Below are positions 40,324 through 48,756 of a stretch of 64,000 nt of DNA, one piece after another (the first letter of the stretch is position 1; each line of letters begins with the position of its first letter). The notes under the pieces are model-generated. The model made no database searches, was not told the origin of the DNA, and worked only from the letters and a program-made list of their open reading frames with translations. The DNA comes from Streptomyces beigongshangae (GTDB lineage Bacteria > Actinomycetota > Actinomycetes > Streptomycetales > Streptomycetaceae). Location of the stretch: positions 226,760 through 290,759 of the forward strand of contig NZ_JAHKJW010000001.1 of assembly GCF_019710745.1 (NCBI RefSeq), written 5' to 3'. Both the position numbers and the translations under genes were made by a program.

Positions 40324-41298
40324 ATGAGGGTCACCAGGGCGTTGCCGCCCCTTCTTCCGCTCTGTCGGCGCCTGCTGCCCACCAGGCCGGCCGTACTCTC
40401 CCCGACCCTGCTGAAGGCGACGGCCCTGGAGATCGCGATCCTGGCCGGCCATCTGCTCCTCTACCCGTCCGGCATCACCCCGGAGCGCCGCCCGGCCCCG
40501 GCCCCGGTCCCGGCGCGGTCCTCGCCGAGCCTGCCCGACACGGACCTCGGCCCGCCCTCGGCCGCGGACCTCGGCCCGTCCCCCGGCGCGGGCCCGGACA
40601 CGACCGCCGGCCCCGACTCGGCCGGCGCCGTGGATGCCGCGGACGCCGCCCGGCTGCCCGTACCAACCGGTCCTCCGGTCGTCCTGCTGCACGGGTTCGT
40701 AGACAACCGCTCGGTCTTCGTGCTGCTGCGCCGCTCCCTGGCCCAGCACGGCCGGCAGCGGATCGAGTCGCTCAACCACTCCCCGCTGACCTGCGACATC
40801 CGGACCGCCGCCGAGCTGCTCGGCCGGCACCTGGAGGAGATCTGCGAGCGCACCGGCCACCAGGAGGTGGACATCGTCGGGCACAGTCTCGGCGGGCTGA
40901 TCGCGCGCTACTACGTACAGCGTCTGGGCGGCGACGTCCGCGTCCGGACACTGGTCACCCTGGGCACCCCGCACACGGGCACCCGGGTCGCGCCCTTGAT
41001 GGACGCGCACCCGGTCGTCCGCCAGATGCGCCCGGGTTCCGACGTGCTCAAGGAGCTGTGCGAGCCGGCCCCGCACTGCCGCACGCGGTTCGTGAGCTTC
41101 TGGAGCGACCTCGACCAGCTGATGGTCCCGCTGGAGACAGCGCGCATCGAACACCCGGACCTGCTCGTGCAGAACGTACGGGTGAGCGGAATCGGGCATC
41201 TCGCCCTGCCGGTGCACCCGGCGGTCGTGGCCGGCATACGTCGGGCCCTGGACGCCGAGGAAGGAACCGCCCGCACCGCCGCCCTCACGGTGGCGTGA
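40324..41298 (+). CDS. Alpha/beta-hydrolase lipase or esterase
   Basis: A 324-residue hydrolase. A membrane-associating N-terminus (LKATALEIAILAGHLLLYPSG) is followed by a Pro/Asp-rich linker and then the alpha/beta fold: VVLLHGFVDNRSVF oxyanion region, nucleophile elbow DIVGHSLGGLIARYY, Asp in FWSDLDQLM, His in GIGHLALPVHP. This is the triacylglycerol lipase / EstA-like pattern. Cell-surface location is likely. ATG 40324 has a perfect AGGAGG. No operon partner is visible. Confidence 0.85.
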   Translation: MRVTRALPPLLPLCRRLLPTRPAVLSPTLLKATALEIAILAGHLLLYPSGITPERRPAPAPVPARSSPSLPDTDLGPPSAADLGPSPGAGPDTTAGPDSAGAVDAADAARLPVPTGPPVVLLHGFVDNRSVFVLLRRSLAQHGRQRIESLNHSPLTCDIRTAAELLGRHLEEICERTGHQEVDIVGHSLGGLIARYYVQRLGGDVRVRTLVTLGTPHTGTRVAPLMDAHPVVRQMRPGSDVLKELCEPAPHCRTRFVSFWSDLDQLMVPLETARIEHPDLLVQNVRVSGIGHLALPVHPAVVAGIRRALDAEEGTARTAALTVA

Positions 41299-41634
41299 CC
41301 GGAACGGCTTCAATCGGCGGAACGGCATCAACCGGAAGGATGCGGCCGGAACAGGGTGTCCTACTGCGATCCGGACCGAACCAGGACGAAGATGAACGAC
41401 GGGGAACGACGGGAGGCCCCGTAAGCGGAAGCCCCATTCGACTTCAGAGGCGCCGTTTCTTCGAACAGTCATCGAACGCCAGGCCAAAGCTCTGCCCATC
41501 CACCGCCGAAAGGCGGCCGAATGCCCGTTTCCGGCAAGGAGGAAACCTGCTGAAGATTGTCGCGCCCTCATACCGCCGGGTACAGTCGCCGCACTGCTCT
41601 ACCAGCCCCTGTCGTCGAGGCGAAAGAGAAGTTG
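41299..41634. other. Leader region of the M23 peptidase gene
   Basis: 336 bp. AAGGAGG at 41536-41542 precedes a short CTG-initiated frame (starts LKIVAPSYRRV) that runs into the peptidase gene in another frame and ends at 41687. It could be a leader peptide or a relic. No c-di-AMP riboswitch signature is recognisable here. Confidence 0.35.
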
Positions 41635-43341
41635 GTGAACGACCGTCACCCGTCGGGGACTCTGATTCCCCCGGCTCCGGCCCCTGAGGCCGCCTCGGCG
41701 CATCACGCGTCCCATGGCGGACAGGCGCCCCAGTACGGCGACTTCACCATGTACGACGGGTACCCCGCCACCGGTTTTGAAACGGCCACGACCGATTCGT
41801 ACGGAACGACGACCGATTACGACACGACGGGCACCTACGTGACGAGCACGTTCGCCACCGACCCGCTCTTCGGCAATCTGCCCGGCAACGGAAGCGGAAC
41901 CGACGGAAGCGGCGGCACGACGGGTTCGTACGACGCCGCGACCGGAGCCACTTCCGGCGGTGACTGGGTGGATTCCACCGGCAGTCACCGGACGGATCAC
42001 CGGACGCTGAACCACGATCCGTACGCGGCCCAGCACCACGCCGCCTACGAGACCGGCAGCTACGACACGAGCGGTGTCTGGCCGGACGCCGGTTACCAGC
42101 AGCTCAGTGAACTCCCGGCGCAGGCCGCGCACCCCGACGGCACCGGGCAGTGGGACGCCGACGCCTGGCGTCAGGCCGACCAGGCCGACCCCACCCAGCA
42201 GTGGACGGCACAGACCTTCGAGACGGGCACGTTCGACGCCACCGCGTGGAACTCGGACGGTGGCGAGCACCACCAGGCGCAGACCCGGACCCAGACCCGG
42301 CTCCACCCCCAGCAGCACCCGCAGCCGCAGGCCGAGTACGAGTCGTACGACCAGCAGGCGACCAGCACGTTCGAGCAGGTTCCCTTCGAGGAACAGGCCA
42401 CCGCACACGGCGAGTTCGGCTACGTGGACGATGCCGACACCGATACCGGTGACATCGCCGAAGCGGACACCGAGACGCACGCCCACACCCAGGCCCACTC
42501 CCACGCTCACGACGAGCCCGTGCTGCTCGACGGTGTCGAGGAGATCACTCCCGTCGCCCCCGGCTCCCGTGCCGCGTCCCGCGCGGCGGGGCGTGCCGCT
42601 TCGCGGTCGCGCCGCCGCTCCGCGCCCAAGCGTTCCGCACTGCTGACCATCGCCGTGCCGTCGGCGTGCGTGATGGGCGTCGCCGGTATCGCCGCCGCGT
42701 CCGTGACCGGTGGCGAGAGCGGTGACGAGGTCCGCACGACAGCCGCCGCGCCCGACGCGGGGACCGTGCAGCCGGCGGTCGCGAACAACAAGCTGGACAC
42801 CCAGCTCGAGAACCTCTCCGCGGACGCGGACGACTTCGCCGACCGGGCGAGCCGTACGCAGGAACGTATCGATCTGAAGGCGCAGCAGGCCGCCGAGAAG
42901 CAGAAGGCGCTGGCGGACGCGGCCCGCAAGGAGCGGTTGCGTCCGAAGTTCGCCCTGCCCGTCCTGCAGCACGGGCTCAGCGCCCAGTACGGCCAGGCCG
43001 GCGTCAACTGGATGTCCGTGCACACCGGTATCGACTTCCCGGTCTCGTACGGCACGACGGTGATGGCCGCGACCGACGGGACCGTCCGTACGCAGTGGAA
43101 CAGCGCCTACGGGAACATGATCGTCGTGACGGCCAAGGACGGCACGGAGACCTGGTACTGCCACCTCTCCACGTACAAGGTCGCCTCGGGGGCCGTCGTG
43201 AAGGCCGGCGACCCGATCGCCTACTCCGGCAACTCCGGCAACTCCACCGGCCCGCACCTCCACTTCGAGGTGCGCCCCGGCGGCGGTTTGGCGATCGACC
43301 CGCTCTCGTGGCTGCGCAGCCACGGTGTGGACCCCTCGTAG
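41635..43341 (+). CDS. M23 family metallopeptidase (cell-wall endopeptidase)
   Basis: A 568-residue protein. Residues 1-310 are low complexity, rich in Thr, Tyr, Asp, Gln and His (TTDYDTTGTY; HAHTQAHSHAH). A basic segment and a hydrophobic helix (SALLTIAVPSACVMGVAGIAA) anchor it as a type II membrane protein. A coiled coil precedes the LytM/M23 domain in the last 130 residues: zinc ligands in HTGIDFP and HLHFEV, and CHLSTY. It cleaves peptidoglycan cross-links. Start GTG 41635 (MNDRHPSG), as in relatives; the ribosome site is weak. Confidence 0.85.
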   Translation: MNDRHPSGTLIPPAPAPEAASAHHASHGGQAPQYGDFTMYDGYPATGFETATTDSYGTTTDYDTTGTYVTSTFATDPLFGNLPGNGSGTDGSGGTTGSYDAATGATSGGDWVDSTGSHRTDHRTLNHDPYAAQHHAAYETGSYDTSGVWPDAGYQQLSELPAQAAHPDGTGQWDADAWRQADQADPTQQWTAQTFETGTFDATAWNSDGGEHHQAQTRTQTRLHPQQHPQPQAEYESYDQQATSTFEQVPFEEQATAHGEFGYVDDADTDTGDIAEADTETHAHTQAHSHAHDEPVLLDGVEEITPVAPGSRAASRAAGRAASRSRRRSAPKRSALLTIAVPSACVMGVAGIAAASVTGGESGDEVRTTAAAPDAGTVQPAVANNKLDTQLENLSADADDFADRASRTQERIDLKAQQAAEKQKALADAARKERLRPKFALPVLQHGLSAQYGQAGVNWMSVHTGIDFPVSYGTTVMAATDGTVRTQWNSAYGNMIVVTAKDGTETWYCHLSTYKVASGAVVKAGDPIAYSGNSGNSTGPHLHFEVRPGGGLAIDPLSWLRSHGVDPS

Positions 43342-43376
43342 CCGACCGCCCCCCTCCGCGAAGTCGACGTCCCCCT

Positions 43377-43411
43377 CTGCATCTGTCTACAACTGTCTGC
43401 AACAGATGCAG
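43377..43411. terminator. CTGCATCTGT hairpin between M23 gene and pcrA
   Basis: Perfect 10-bp arms CTGCATCTGT/ACAGATGCAG, 15-base loop, with repeated TCTACAAC and GCAGACA segments, between convergent genes. Confidence 0.5.
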
Positions 43412-43427
43412 ACAGCTGCAGATCCGT

Positions 43428-45989
43428 CTACAACTTCTCGACCGGTGCGTACCGCAGCAGCAGGCGCTTCGGCTTCTCTCCGCCGAAGTCGACCGTCGCC
43501 TCGGAGGTGGCCCCCGTGCCCTTCACACCGACCACCGTGCCGAGGCCGAACTGATCGTGGGTGACCCGGTCACCGACCGCCAGTGACACCACCGGCTTCT
43601 CCGCGGAGCCGCGCCGCGTCGCGAACCCGGACGCGCCCGAGGCCGCCGAGCGGGAGCGGGTGGAGGACAGGGACGCCGCCACACCGGCGGCGGGACCGGA
43701 GGCCACGGCCCCCATGGATCCCCTGCGCTTCCAGTCCAGGTGCGCTTCCGGGATCTCCTCCAGGAAACGGGACGGCGGGTTGTACGAAGGCTGCCCCCAC
43801 GCGCTGCGCATCGACGACCGCGTCAGGTACAGCCGCTCCCGCGCGCGCGTGATGCCGACGTACGCGAGCCGCCGCTCCTCCTCCAGCTCCTTGGTCTGGC
43901 CGAGGGCGCGCATGTGCGGGAAGACGCCGTCCTCCATGCCGGTCAGGAAGACGACCGGGAATTCGAGGCCCTTGGCGGTGTGCAGGGTCATCAGCGTGAT
44001 GACGCCGGAGCCGTCCTCGTCCTCGTCGGGGATCTGGTCGGAGTCGGCGACCAGGGCCACCCGCTCCAGGAAGGCCGCGAGCCCGACGGGCGTCCCGCCG
44101 CCGCCCTCGTCGCCCTCGCCCTCGCCGCCGTCGCCCTCGCCGCCGGCCTCCTCCTGCTCGAACTCCAGGGCCACCGAGGCGAGCTCCTGGAGGTTCTCGA
44201 TGCGGGTCTCGTCCTGCGGGTCGGTGGAGTTCTGCAACTCGGCGAGGTAGCCGGTGCGTTCGAGGATCGCCTGTACGACGGTCGCCGGGCCCGCGCCGGA
44301 CTCGACGATCGTACGGAGGTCCTCCATCAGCGTGTTGAACCGCTTGACGGCGTTGGTCGAGCGGGCCGCCATGCCGTACGCCTCGTCGACGCGGCGCAGC
44401 GCCTGCGGAAAACTGATCCTCTCGCGCTGCGCGAGCGCGTCGATCATCGCCTCGGCGCGGTCGCCGATGCCGCGCTTGGGCACGTTCAGGATGCGGCGCA
44501 GCGGTACGGAGTCCTCGGGGTTCGCGAGCACCCGCAGGTACGCGAGGACGTCCCGGACCTCCTTGCGCTCGTAGAAGCGGACGCCGCCGACGACCTTGTA
44601 GGGCAGACCGACCCGGATGAAGACTTCCTCGAAGACACGGGACTGGGCGTTCGTACGGTAGAAGACGGCGACGTCGCCGGCCTTCGCGTCGCCCGCGTCG
44701 GTGAGGCGGTCGATCTCGTCGGCGACGAACTGCGCCTCGTCGTGCTCGGTGTCGGCGACGTAACCCGTGATGCGCGCGCCCGCGCCCGCGTTGGTCCACA
44801 GGTTCTTGGGGCGGCGCGACTCGTTGCGCTCGATGACCGCGTTGGCGGCGGTCAGAATGGTCTGCGTGGAGCGGTAGTTCTGCTCCAGCAGGATCGTCGT
44901 CGCGTTCGGGTAGTCCTCCTCGAACTGGAGGATGTTGCGGATCGTCGCGCCGCGGAAGGCGTAGATCGACTGGTCCGCGTCACCGACGACGCAGAGCTCG
45001 GCGGGCGGCAGGTCACCCTCTCCCGGCGGCACGTCCCCCGGTACGCCCCCGGGGTGCGCGGCGGGGTCCGCCGCCGGGTCCGCGGCGGTGCCGACGAGTT
45101 CCCGGACGAGGGAGTACTGCGCGTGGTTCGTGTCCTGGTACTCGTCGACGAGGACGTGGCGGAAGCGGCGGCGGTAGTGCTCGGCGACGTCGGGGAAGGC
45201 GCGCAGGAGGTTGACCGTCGTCATGATCAGGTCGTCGAAGTCCAGCGCGTTCGCCTCGCGCAGCCGCGACTGGTACATCGCGTAGGCCTGGGCGAGGGTC
45301 TTCTCGAAACCGTCGGCGGCCTGGGCCGCGAAGTCCTCCTCGTCGATCAGCTCGTTCTTCAGGTTCGAGATCTTGGCGCTGAAGGACTTCGGCGGGAAGC
45401 GCTTGGGGTCGAGGTCCAGATCGCGGCAGACCAGGGCCATGAGGCGCTTGCTGTCGGCGGCGTCGTAGATCGAGAAGGACGACGTGAAGCCGAGCTTCCT
45501 GCTCTCGCGGCGCAGGATCCGCACGCAGGCGCTGTGGAAGGTCATCACCCACATCGCGTTGGCCCGCGGGCCGACGAGCTGCTCGACGCGCTCCTTCATC
45601 TCGCCCGCGGCCTTGTTCGTGAAGGTGATCGCGAGGATCTGGCCGGGATGCACCCCGCGCTCGCCCAGCAGGTGGGCGATCCGGTGCGTGAGCACACGGG
45701 TCTTGCCGGAACCGGCGCCGGCCACGATGAGCAGCGGCGATCCGTGGTGGACCACCGCCGCGCGCTGGTTCTCGTTCAGCCCGTCCAGGAGCGCCGCCGG
45801 GTCCACGGGCGGCCGGGGGGCGCCGTCGCGGTAGTGGCTGTCCCTGCTCGCGGGCGCGTCGAACCGCCCGCCGAACAGATCGTCCGGAACCGGGTCCGGC
45901 GCGTCGTCCTCGGGCGGCGGGGGCTCTTCCTCGGGGGCCCGCGGGGGCCCGAGGTCCGCCAGGAAACTGTCATCAAAGAGGCTGCTCAT
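43428..45989 (-). CDS. pcrA: ATP-dependent DNA helicase PcrA/UvrD
   Basis: An 853-residue superfamily 1A helicase. Motifs: Q motif LNENQRAAV, Walker A AGAGSGKTRVLTHR (91-97), VDEYQDTNHAQ (motif II), GDADQSIYAFRGA (motif III), LEQNYRST (motif IV) and VALVADS/TLHTAKGLEFPVVFL (motif V). The C-terminus carries the PcrA tudor-like end (VGDRVTHDQFGLGTVVGVKG, YAPVEKL). It acts in nucleotide excision and recombination repair and clears blocked forks. An acidic Gly/Glu insert lies at about 645-670. The promoter matches the DNA-damage RecA-NDp type and ends nine bases before the ATG. Confidence 0.95.
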   Translation of the reverse strand: MSSLFDDSFLADLGPPRAPEEEPPPPEDDAPDPVPDDLFGGRFDAPASRDSHYRDGAPRPPVDPAALLDGLNENQRAAVVHHGSPLLIVAGAGSGKTRVLTHRIAHLLGERGVHPGQILAITFTNKAAGEMKERVEQLVGPRANAMWVMTFHSACVRILRRESRKLGFTSSFSIYDAADSKRLMALVCRDLDLDPKRFPPKSFSAKISNLKNELIDEEDFAAQAADGFEKTLAQAYAMYQSRLREANALDFDDLIMTTVNLLRAFPDVAEHYRRRFRHVLVDEYQDTNHAQYSLVRELVGTAADPAADPAAHPGGVPGDVPPGEGDLPPAELCVVGDADQSIYAFRGATIRNILQFEEDYPNATTILLEQNYRSTQTILTAANAVIERNESRRPKNLWTNAGAGARITGYVADTEHDEAQFVADEIDRLTDAGDAKAGDVAVFYRTNAQSRVFEEVFIRVGLPYKVVGGVRFYERKEVRDVLAYLRVLANPEDSVPLRRILNVPKRGIGDRAEAMIDALAQRERISFPQALRRVDEAYGMAARSTNAVKRFNTLMEDLRTIVESGAGPATVVQAILERTGYLAELQNSTDPQDETRIENLQELASVALEFEQEEAGGEGDGGEGEGDEGGGGTPVGLAAFLERVALVADSDQIPDEDEDGSGVITLMTLHTAKGLEFPVVFLTGMEDGVFPHMRALGQTKELEEERRLAYVGITRARERLYLTRSSMRSAWGQPSYNPPSRFLEEIPEAHLDWKRRGSMGAVASGPAAGVAASLSSTRSRSAASGASGFATRRGSAEKPVVSLAVGDRVTHDQFGLGTVVGVKGTGATSEATVDFGGEKPKRLLLRYAPVEKL

Positions 45990-45998
45990 CGCCCTCCG

Positions 45999-46021
45999 AG
46001 TCTAGGCGCCCGCACCGACAC
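45999..46021 (-). promoter_or_regulatory. RecA-NDp/PafBC-type DNA-damage promoter of pcrA
   Basis: On the minus strand GTGTCGGTG, eight bases (CGGGCGCC), TAGACT. Eight of nine upstream positions and both invariant TA...T positions fit TTGTCRGTG-N8-TAnnnT. The ATG lies ten bases after the -10 box, so the leader is at most a few bases. Confidence 0.7.
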
Positions 46022-46279
46022 CCCGCGGCCGCCCGGGGAACTCCGCCGGAATCCGTCCCCCTCTCCGGATCGGCCCCTCACTCACGACCACGACTCGGGT
46101 ACGCGCTGTCACCATGACATCCCACTCCGGACAATTCGGTCACATCACGCACAAATGACGCCGCCGAACAGCCCTCGAAACCCAGGTCACGAAAATGTAT
46201 CGGGCATATCGCACATCAAACTTCACAAGAGCCACACGAATTGGCTAACTTTCGAGTAGCCCGCTCGACCCGCACCGGC

Positions 46280-46452
46280 GAACAACGCCGGGCCGAGCGG
46301 ACTCCGCCGAATCCTGCGTGCCCCCGTGGCCGCCGGAACCGGGGACCCACCGATCCTGGGGTGAATCGGCCCGACTCCCTCGCGGGACCAGGGCCGTAGG
46401 GCAAACCTTCCGAAGCACCCGCCCGAACCCGACAGCTAACCCGGTAGGCGGA
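46280..46452 (+). promoter_or_regulatory. c-di-AMP (ydaO-yuaA) riboswitch
   Basis: Conserved blocks appear in family order: GGACTCCGCCGAATCCTGC, CGCCGGAACCGGGGACCCA, TGGGGTGAATCGG, GGGCCGTAGGGCAAACCTTC, CCGAACCCGACAGCTAACC and CGGTAGGCGG. This is the usual ydaO architecture found in front of Streptomyces cell-wall hydrolases. High c-di-AMP normally switches the gene off. Confidence 0.9.
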
Positions 46453-46472
46453 TGACGGAAGGAGACGCCTTC

Positions 46473-47642
46473 GTGGCGCCACACCGCAAGTCGCGGTCCT
46501 CGGGTTCCAGGGGATTGCGGACGCCGGCTCTCGCCACCGCGGCCCTGACCTCGGTGGCCCTGCTCTCCCAGACGGCGGAGGCCGCACCCGCCCCGGAGTC
46601 CACGCCGAGCACGGACGAAGTCCGGAAGAAGATCGAAGACTTCTACCAGCAGGCGGGTACGGCCACCGAGAAGTACGACGCGGCCAGGGAGAGGACGGAC
46701 AGGCAGCGCAAGCGCGTCGGCACCCTCCTGGACGATGTGGCGAAGCGCACGGAGAAGCTGAGCAGCGCCCGCGGGGCGCTCGGAGCCTTCGCCTCCGCGC
46801 AGTACCGCGCGGGAGCCTCCGCCCCCGACACCGCCGCCCTGCTCCTCGCGGACAACGCGCAGGACTACTTCGACCAGACCCAGCTGATGAACCGGCTGAT
46901 GGACCGGCTGACCGCCCGCCAGAAGCAGGCCGTCGACGACCACGCGACGCAGCGTGCCGCCGAGACGAGGAAGCGGCAGGAGGCACCCGAGGGCCTGGAG
47001 ACGCCCACCACGACGCAGGACACGCTGAAGACGTCCAAGCGGGACGTGCAGCGCAAGCTCGCCGAGGCACGCGCTCTGCTCTCGAAGCTGACCGCCGAGG
47101 AGCAGGCCCGGCTCGCCGCAATCGAGCGGGAGAAGCAGCAGGAGGCCCTGCGCACGGCGGACGAGCCGGCACGGCGGCAGGCGGCGGCACAGCCCCGGCG
47201 GAGCACGGACACCGCCGTCGGCACGGTCACCGCCACAGGGGGCGTGCCGGGCTCCGACCCCGCCACCGTCGCCACTGCTGCTGCCACTGCCACCGCGAAG
47301 GCGGCCAAGGCGCTCGCTTTCGCCCGCGCCCAGATCGGCAGGCCGTACGTCTGGGGTGCGAGCGGCCCCGGTTCGTACGACTGCTCCGGGCTCACCCTGG
47401 CCGCCTGGAAGGCCGCCGGGGTCACCCTTCCGCGGACGACATGGGACCAGGCCGGAGCCGGCACGACGGTCCCGGTGGACAGCGCCCAGCCCGGTGATCT
47501 CGTCTTCTTCCACGACGACATCAGCCACGTCGGCATCTACATCGGCGACGGCATGATGATCCACGCGCCCAGGCCGGGTGCGTACGTCCACGAGGAGTCG
47601 ATCTACTACATGCCGGTCCACAGCGTGGTGCGGCCCGCCTAG
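46473..47642 (+). CDS. NlpC/P60 peptidoglycan hydrolase with coiled-coil N-terminus
   Basis: A 389-residue secreted protein. Signal peptide: RTPALATAALTSVALLSQ then AEAAPA. Residues about 45-215 are a long coiled coil with LARNxKQ-like charge patterns, the inhibitory arm seen in RipA-type hydrolases. The C-terminal NlpC/P60 domain has its catalytic Cys in YDCSGLT, His in ISHVGIYIGDG and the third position in MIHAPRPG. It would cut stem peptides during growth, division or germination. GTG 46473 has AAGGAGA upstream; an ATG at 46452 belongs to the riboswitch tail. c-di-AMP controls it through the leader. Confidence 0.9.
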   Translation: MAPHRKSRSSGSRGLRTPALATAALTSVALLSQTAEAAPAPESTPSTDEVRKKIEDFYQQAGTATEKYDAARERTDRQRKRVGTLLDDVAKRTEKLSSARGALGAFASAQYRAGASAPDTAALLLADNAQDYFDQTQLMNRLMDRLTARQKQAVDDHATQRAAETRKRQEAPEGLETPTTTQDTLKTSKRDVQRKLAEARALLSKLTAEEQARLAAIEREKQQEALRTADEPARRQAAAQPRRSTDTAVGTVTATGGVPGSDPATVATAAATATAKAAKALAFARAQIGRPYVWGASGPGSYDCSGLTLAAWKAAGVTLPRTTWDQAGAGTTVPVDSAQPGDLVFFHDDISHVGIYIGDGMMIHAPRPGAYVHEESIYYMPVHSVVRPA

Positions 47643-47650
47643 AACACCGC

Positions 47651-47690
47651 TCGTGACACGGCTCTGCCGTCCTCGCGACACGGCTCTGCC
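47651..47690. repeat. Two 18-bp direct repeats TCGTGACACGGCTCTGCC
   Basis: Copies at 47651-47668 and 47673-47690 differ at one base, just after the NlpC/P60 stop and before the TetR operator. Confidence 0.65.
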
Positions 47691-47703
47691 ATCATGGACA
47701 ATC

Positions 47704-47716
47704 GGAACTCCGTTCC
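47704..47716. promoter_or_regulatory. GGAAC-N3-GTTCC palindrome, probable TetR operator
   Basis: GGAACTCCGTTCC lies about 90 bp upstream of the TetR start, next to an AT-containing stretch (CCATTTTGC). Autoregulation is inferred from position and the usual TetR operator form. Confidence 0.5.
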
Positions 47717-47806
47717 ATTTTGCAGGCCCTAAGGTGTCGTCCCGGTGGTGACACGTCGGGCGACGAGCCGGGCGGCGGCAAGCCCGATGACGGCGGAGGC
47801 AGTGGC

Positions 47807-48424
47807 GTGACGAACGACAGCGTGCACGAGGGCGTGAACGACGGCGGCCGTGACACGGCGCCCGCGGCGCAGTCCAAGCGCAAGGACGCCCGGCGGAACA
47901 AGGAGACGTTGCTCGACGCGGCCGCCGCGGTCTTCGTCACGTCGGGCGTGGAAGCGCCGGTACGTGACATCGCGGCCAGGGCGGGCGTCGGTCTGGGCAC
48001 GATCTACCGGCACTTCCCGACGCGGGCCGATCTGGTCATCGCCGTCTACCGGCACCAGGTCGACGCCTGCGCCGAGGCAGGCCCGGCCCTGCTGGCGACC
48101 GCCCCGACGCCGCACGCCGCCCTGCGGCAGTGGGTCGACCTCTTCGTCGACTTCCTGGTCACCAAGCACGGGCTCGCGGCCGCGCTGCAGACCGACAACG
48201 CCGGCTTCGAGACGTTGCACGCCTACTTCCTCGACCGTCTCCTGCCGGTGTGCACCCAGCTCCTCGACGCCGCCACCGCCTCCGGCGAGATCTGCTCCGA
48301 CCTCAGCGCCTACCAGCTCATGCGCGGCGTCGGCAATCTCTGCATCGGCGCCGACAGCGACGCCCGGTACGACGCCCGCCGCATGGTCGAGCTCCTCGTG
48401 GCGGGACTGCGCCAACCACGCTGA
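47807..48424 (+). CDS. TetR/AcrR family regulator
   Basis: A 205-residue repressor. The N-terminal HTH is clear: RRNKETLLDAAAAVF, VRDIAARAGVGLGTIYRHFPTRADLV. The C-terminal ligand domain contains WVDLFVDFLVTKHGLAAALQ and YQLMRGVGNLCIGAD, the pattern of the SbtR-like C-terminal family. GTG 47807 has GGAGG eight bases upstream; the in-frame segment before it is Gly-rich and contains the promoter. Its target is not evident because neighbours are cell-wall hydrolases on the same strand; it may regulate a gene elsewhere and itself. Confidence 0.85.
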   Translation: MTNDSVHEGVNDGGRDTAPAAQSKRKDARRNKETLLDAAAAVFVTSGVEAPVRDIAARAGVGLGTIYRHFPTRADLVIAVYRHQVDACAEAGPALLATAPTPHAALRQWVDLFVDFLVTKHGLAAALQTDNAGFETLHAYFLDRLLPVCTQLLDAATASGEICSDLSAYQLMRGVGNLCIGADSDARYDARRMVELLVAGLRQPR

Positions 48425-48756
48425 CCCCCGCCCCTCCCGCGGCCCATAGCACTGCCCGGCCTCTCGTTCCCCCGCAACCCGGGCATCGGTCGCTCCACCA
48501 CGCCAGGTCGGTGGCGCCGCGCCCGGATCACGGTCGCACCCGGTCGCTCCATGGACGGATGCCATCATTTCCGTACATGGCGTTACCGTCGGCGCAGCGT
48601 CAGGTCTAGCGTCCTTCCCCAGGTGACCGGCTCCCCACCACATCCGCCCGGGCCAGGGGCGGCGGTCGGCACCTCCGCCAGAAAGGTCCGGCGGCGGTCC
48701 GCTCCCCCTGTGCGGGCCGCCGCCGGACGTGCAACCGGAAGGAACGTGGATCGCAC
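48425..48756 (+). other. Leader of the second NlpC/P60 gene with a GC hairpin
   Basis: 332 bp. A perfect 12-bp stem, GTCCGGCGGCGG at 48686-48697 with its complement at 48717-48728, lies just before GGAAGGA (48737-48743). Upstream, TTACCG and TAGCGT near 48583 and 48607 could be promoter boxes. No c-di-AMP riboswitch signature is present, unlike the first NlpC/P60 gene. Confidence 0.45.

Noticed and set aside
41299..41634. c-di-AMP riboswitch in front of the M23 peptidase gene
   Set aside because: The conserved blocks seen at 46280-46452 are absent here.
46452..46472. ATG at 46452 as start of the NlpC/P60 protein
   Set aside because: It falls within the conserved 3' end of the c-di-AMP riboswitch; GTG 46473 has a proper ribosome site and family-like N-terminus.
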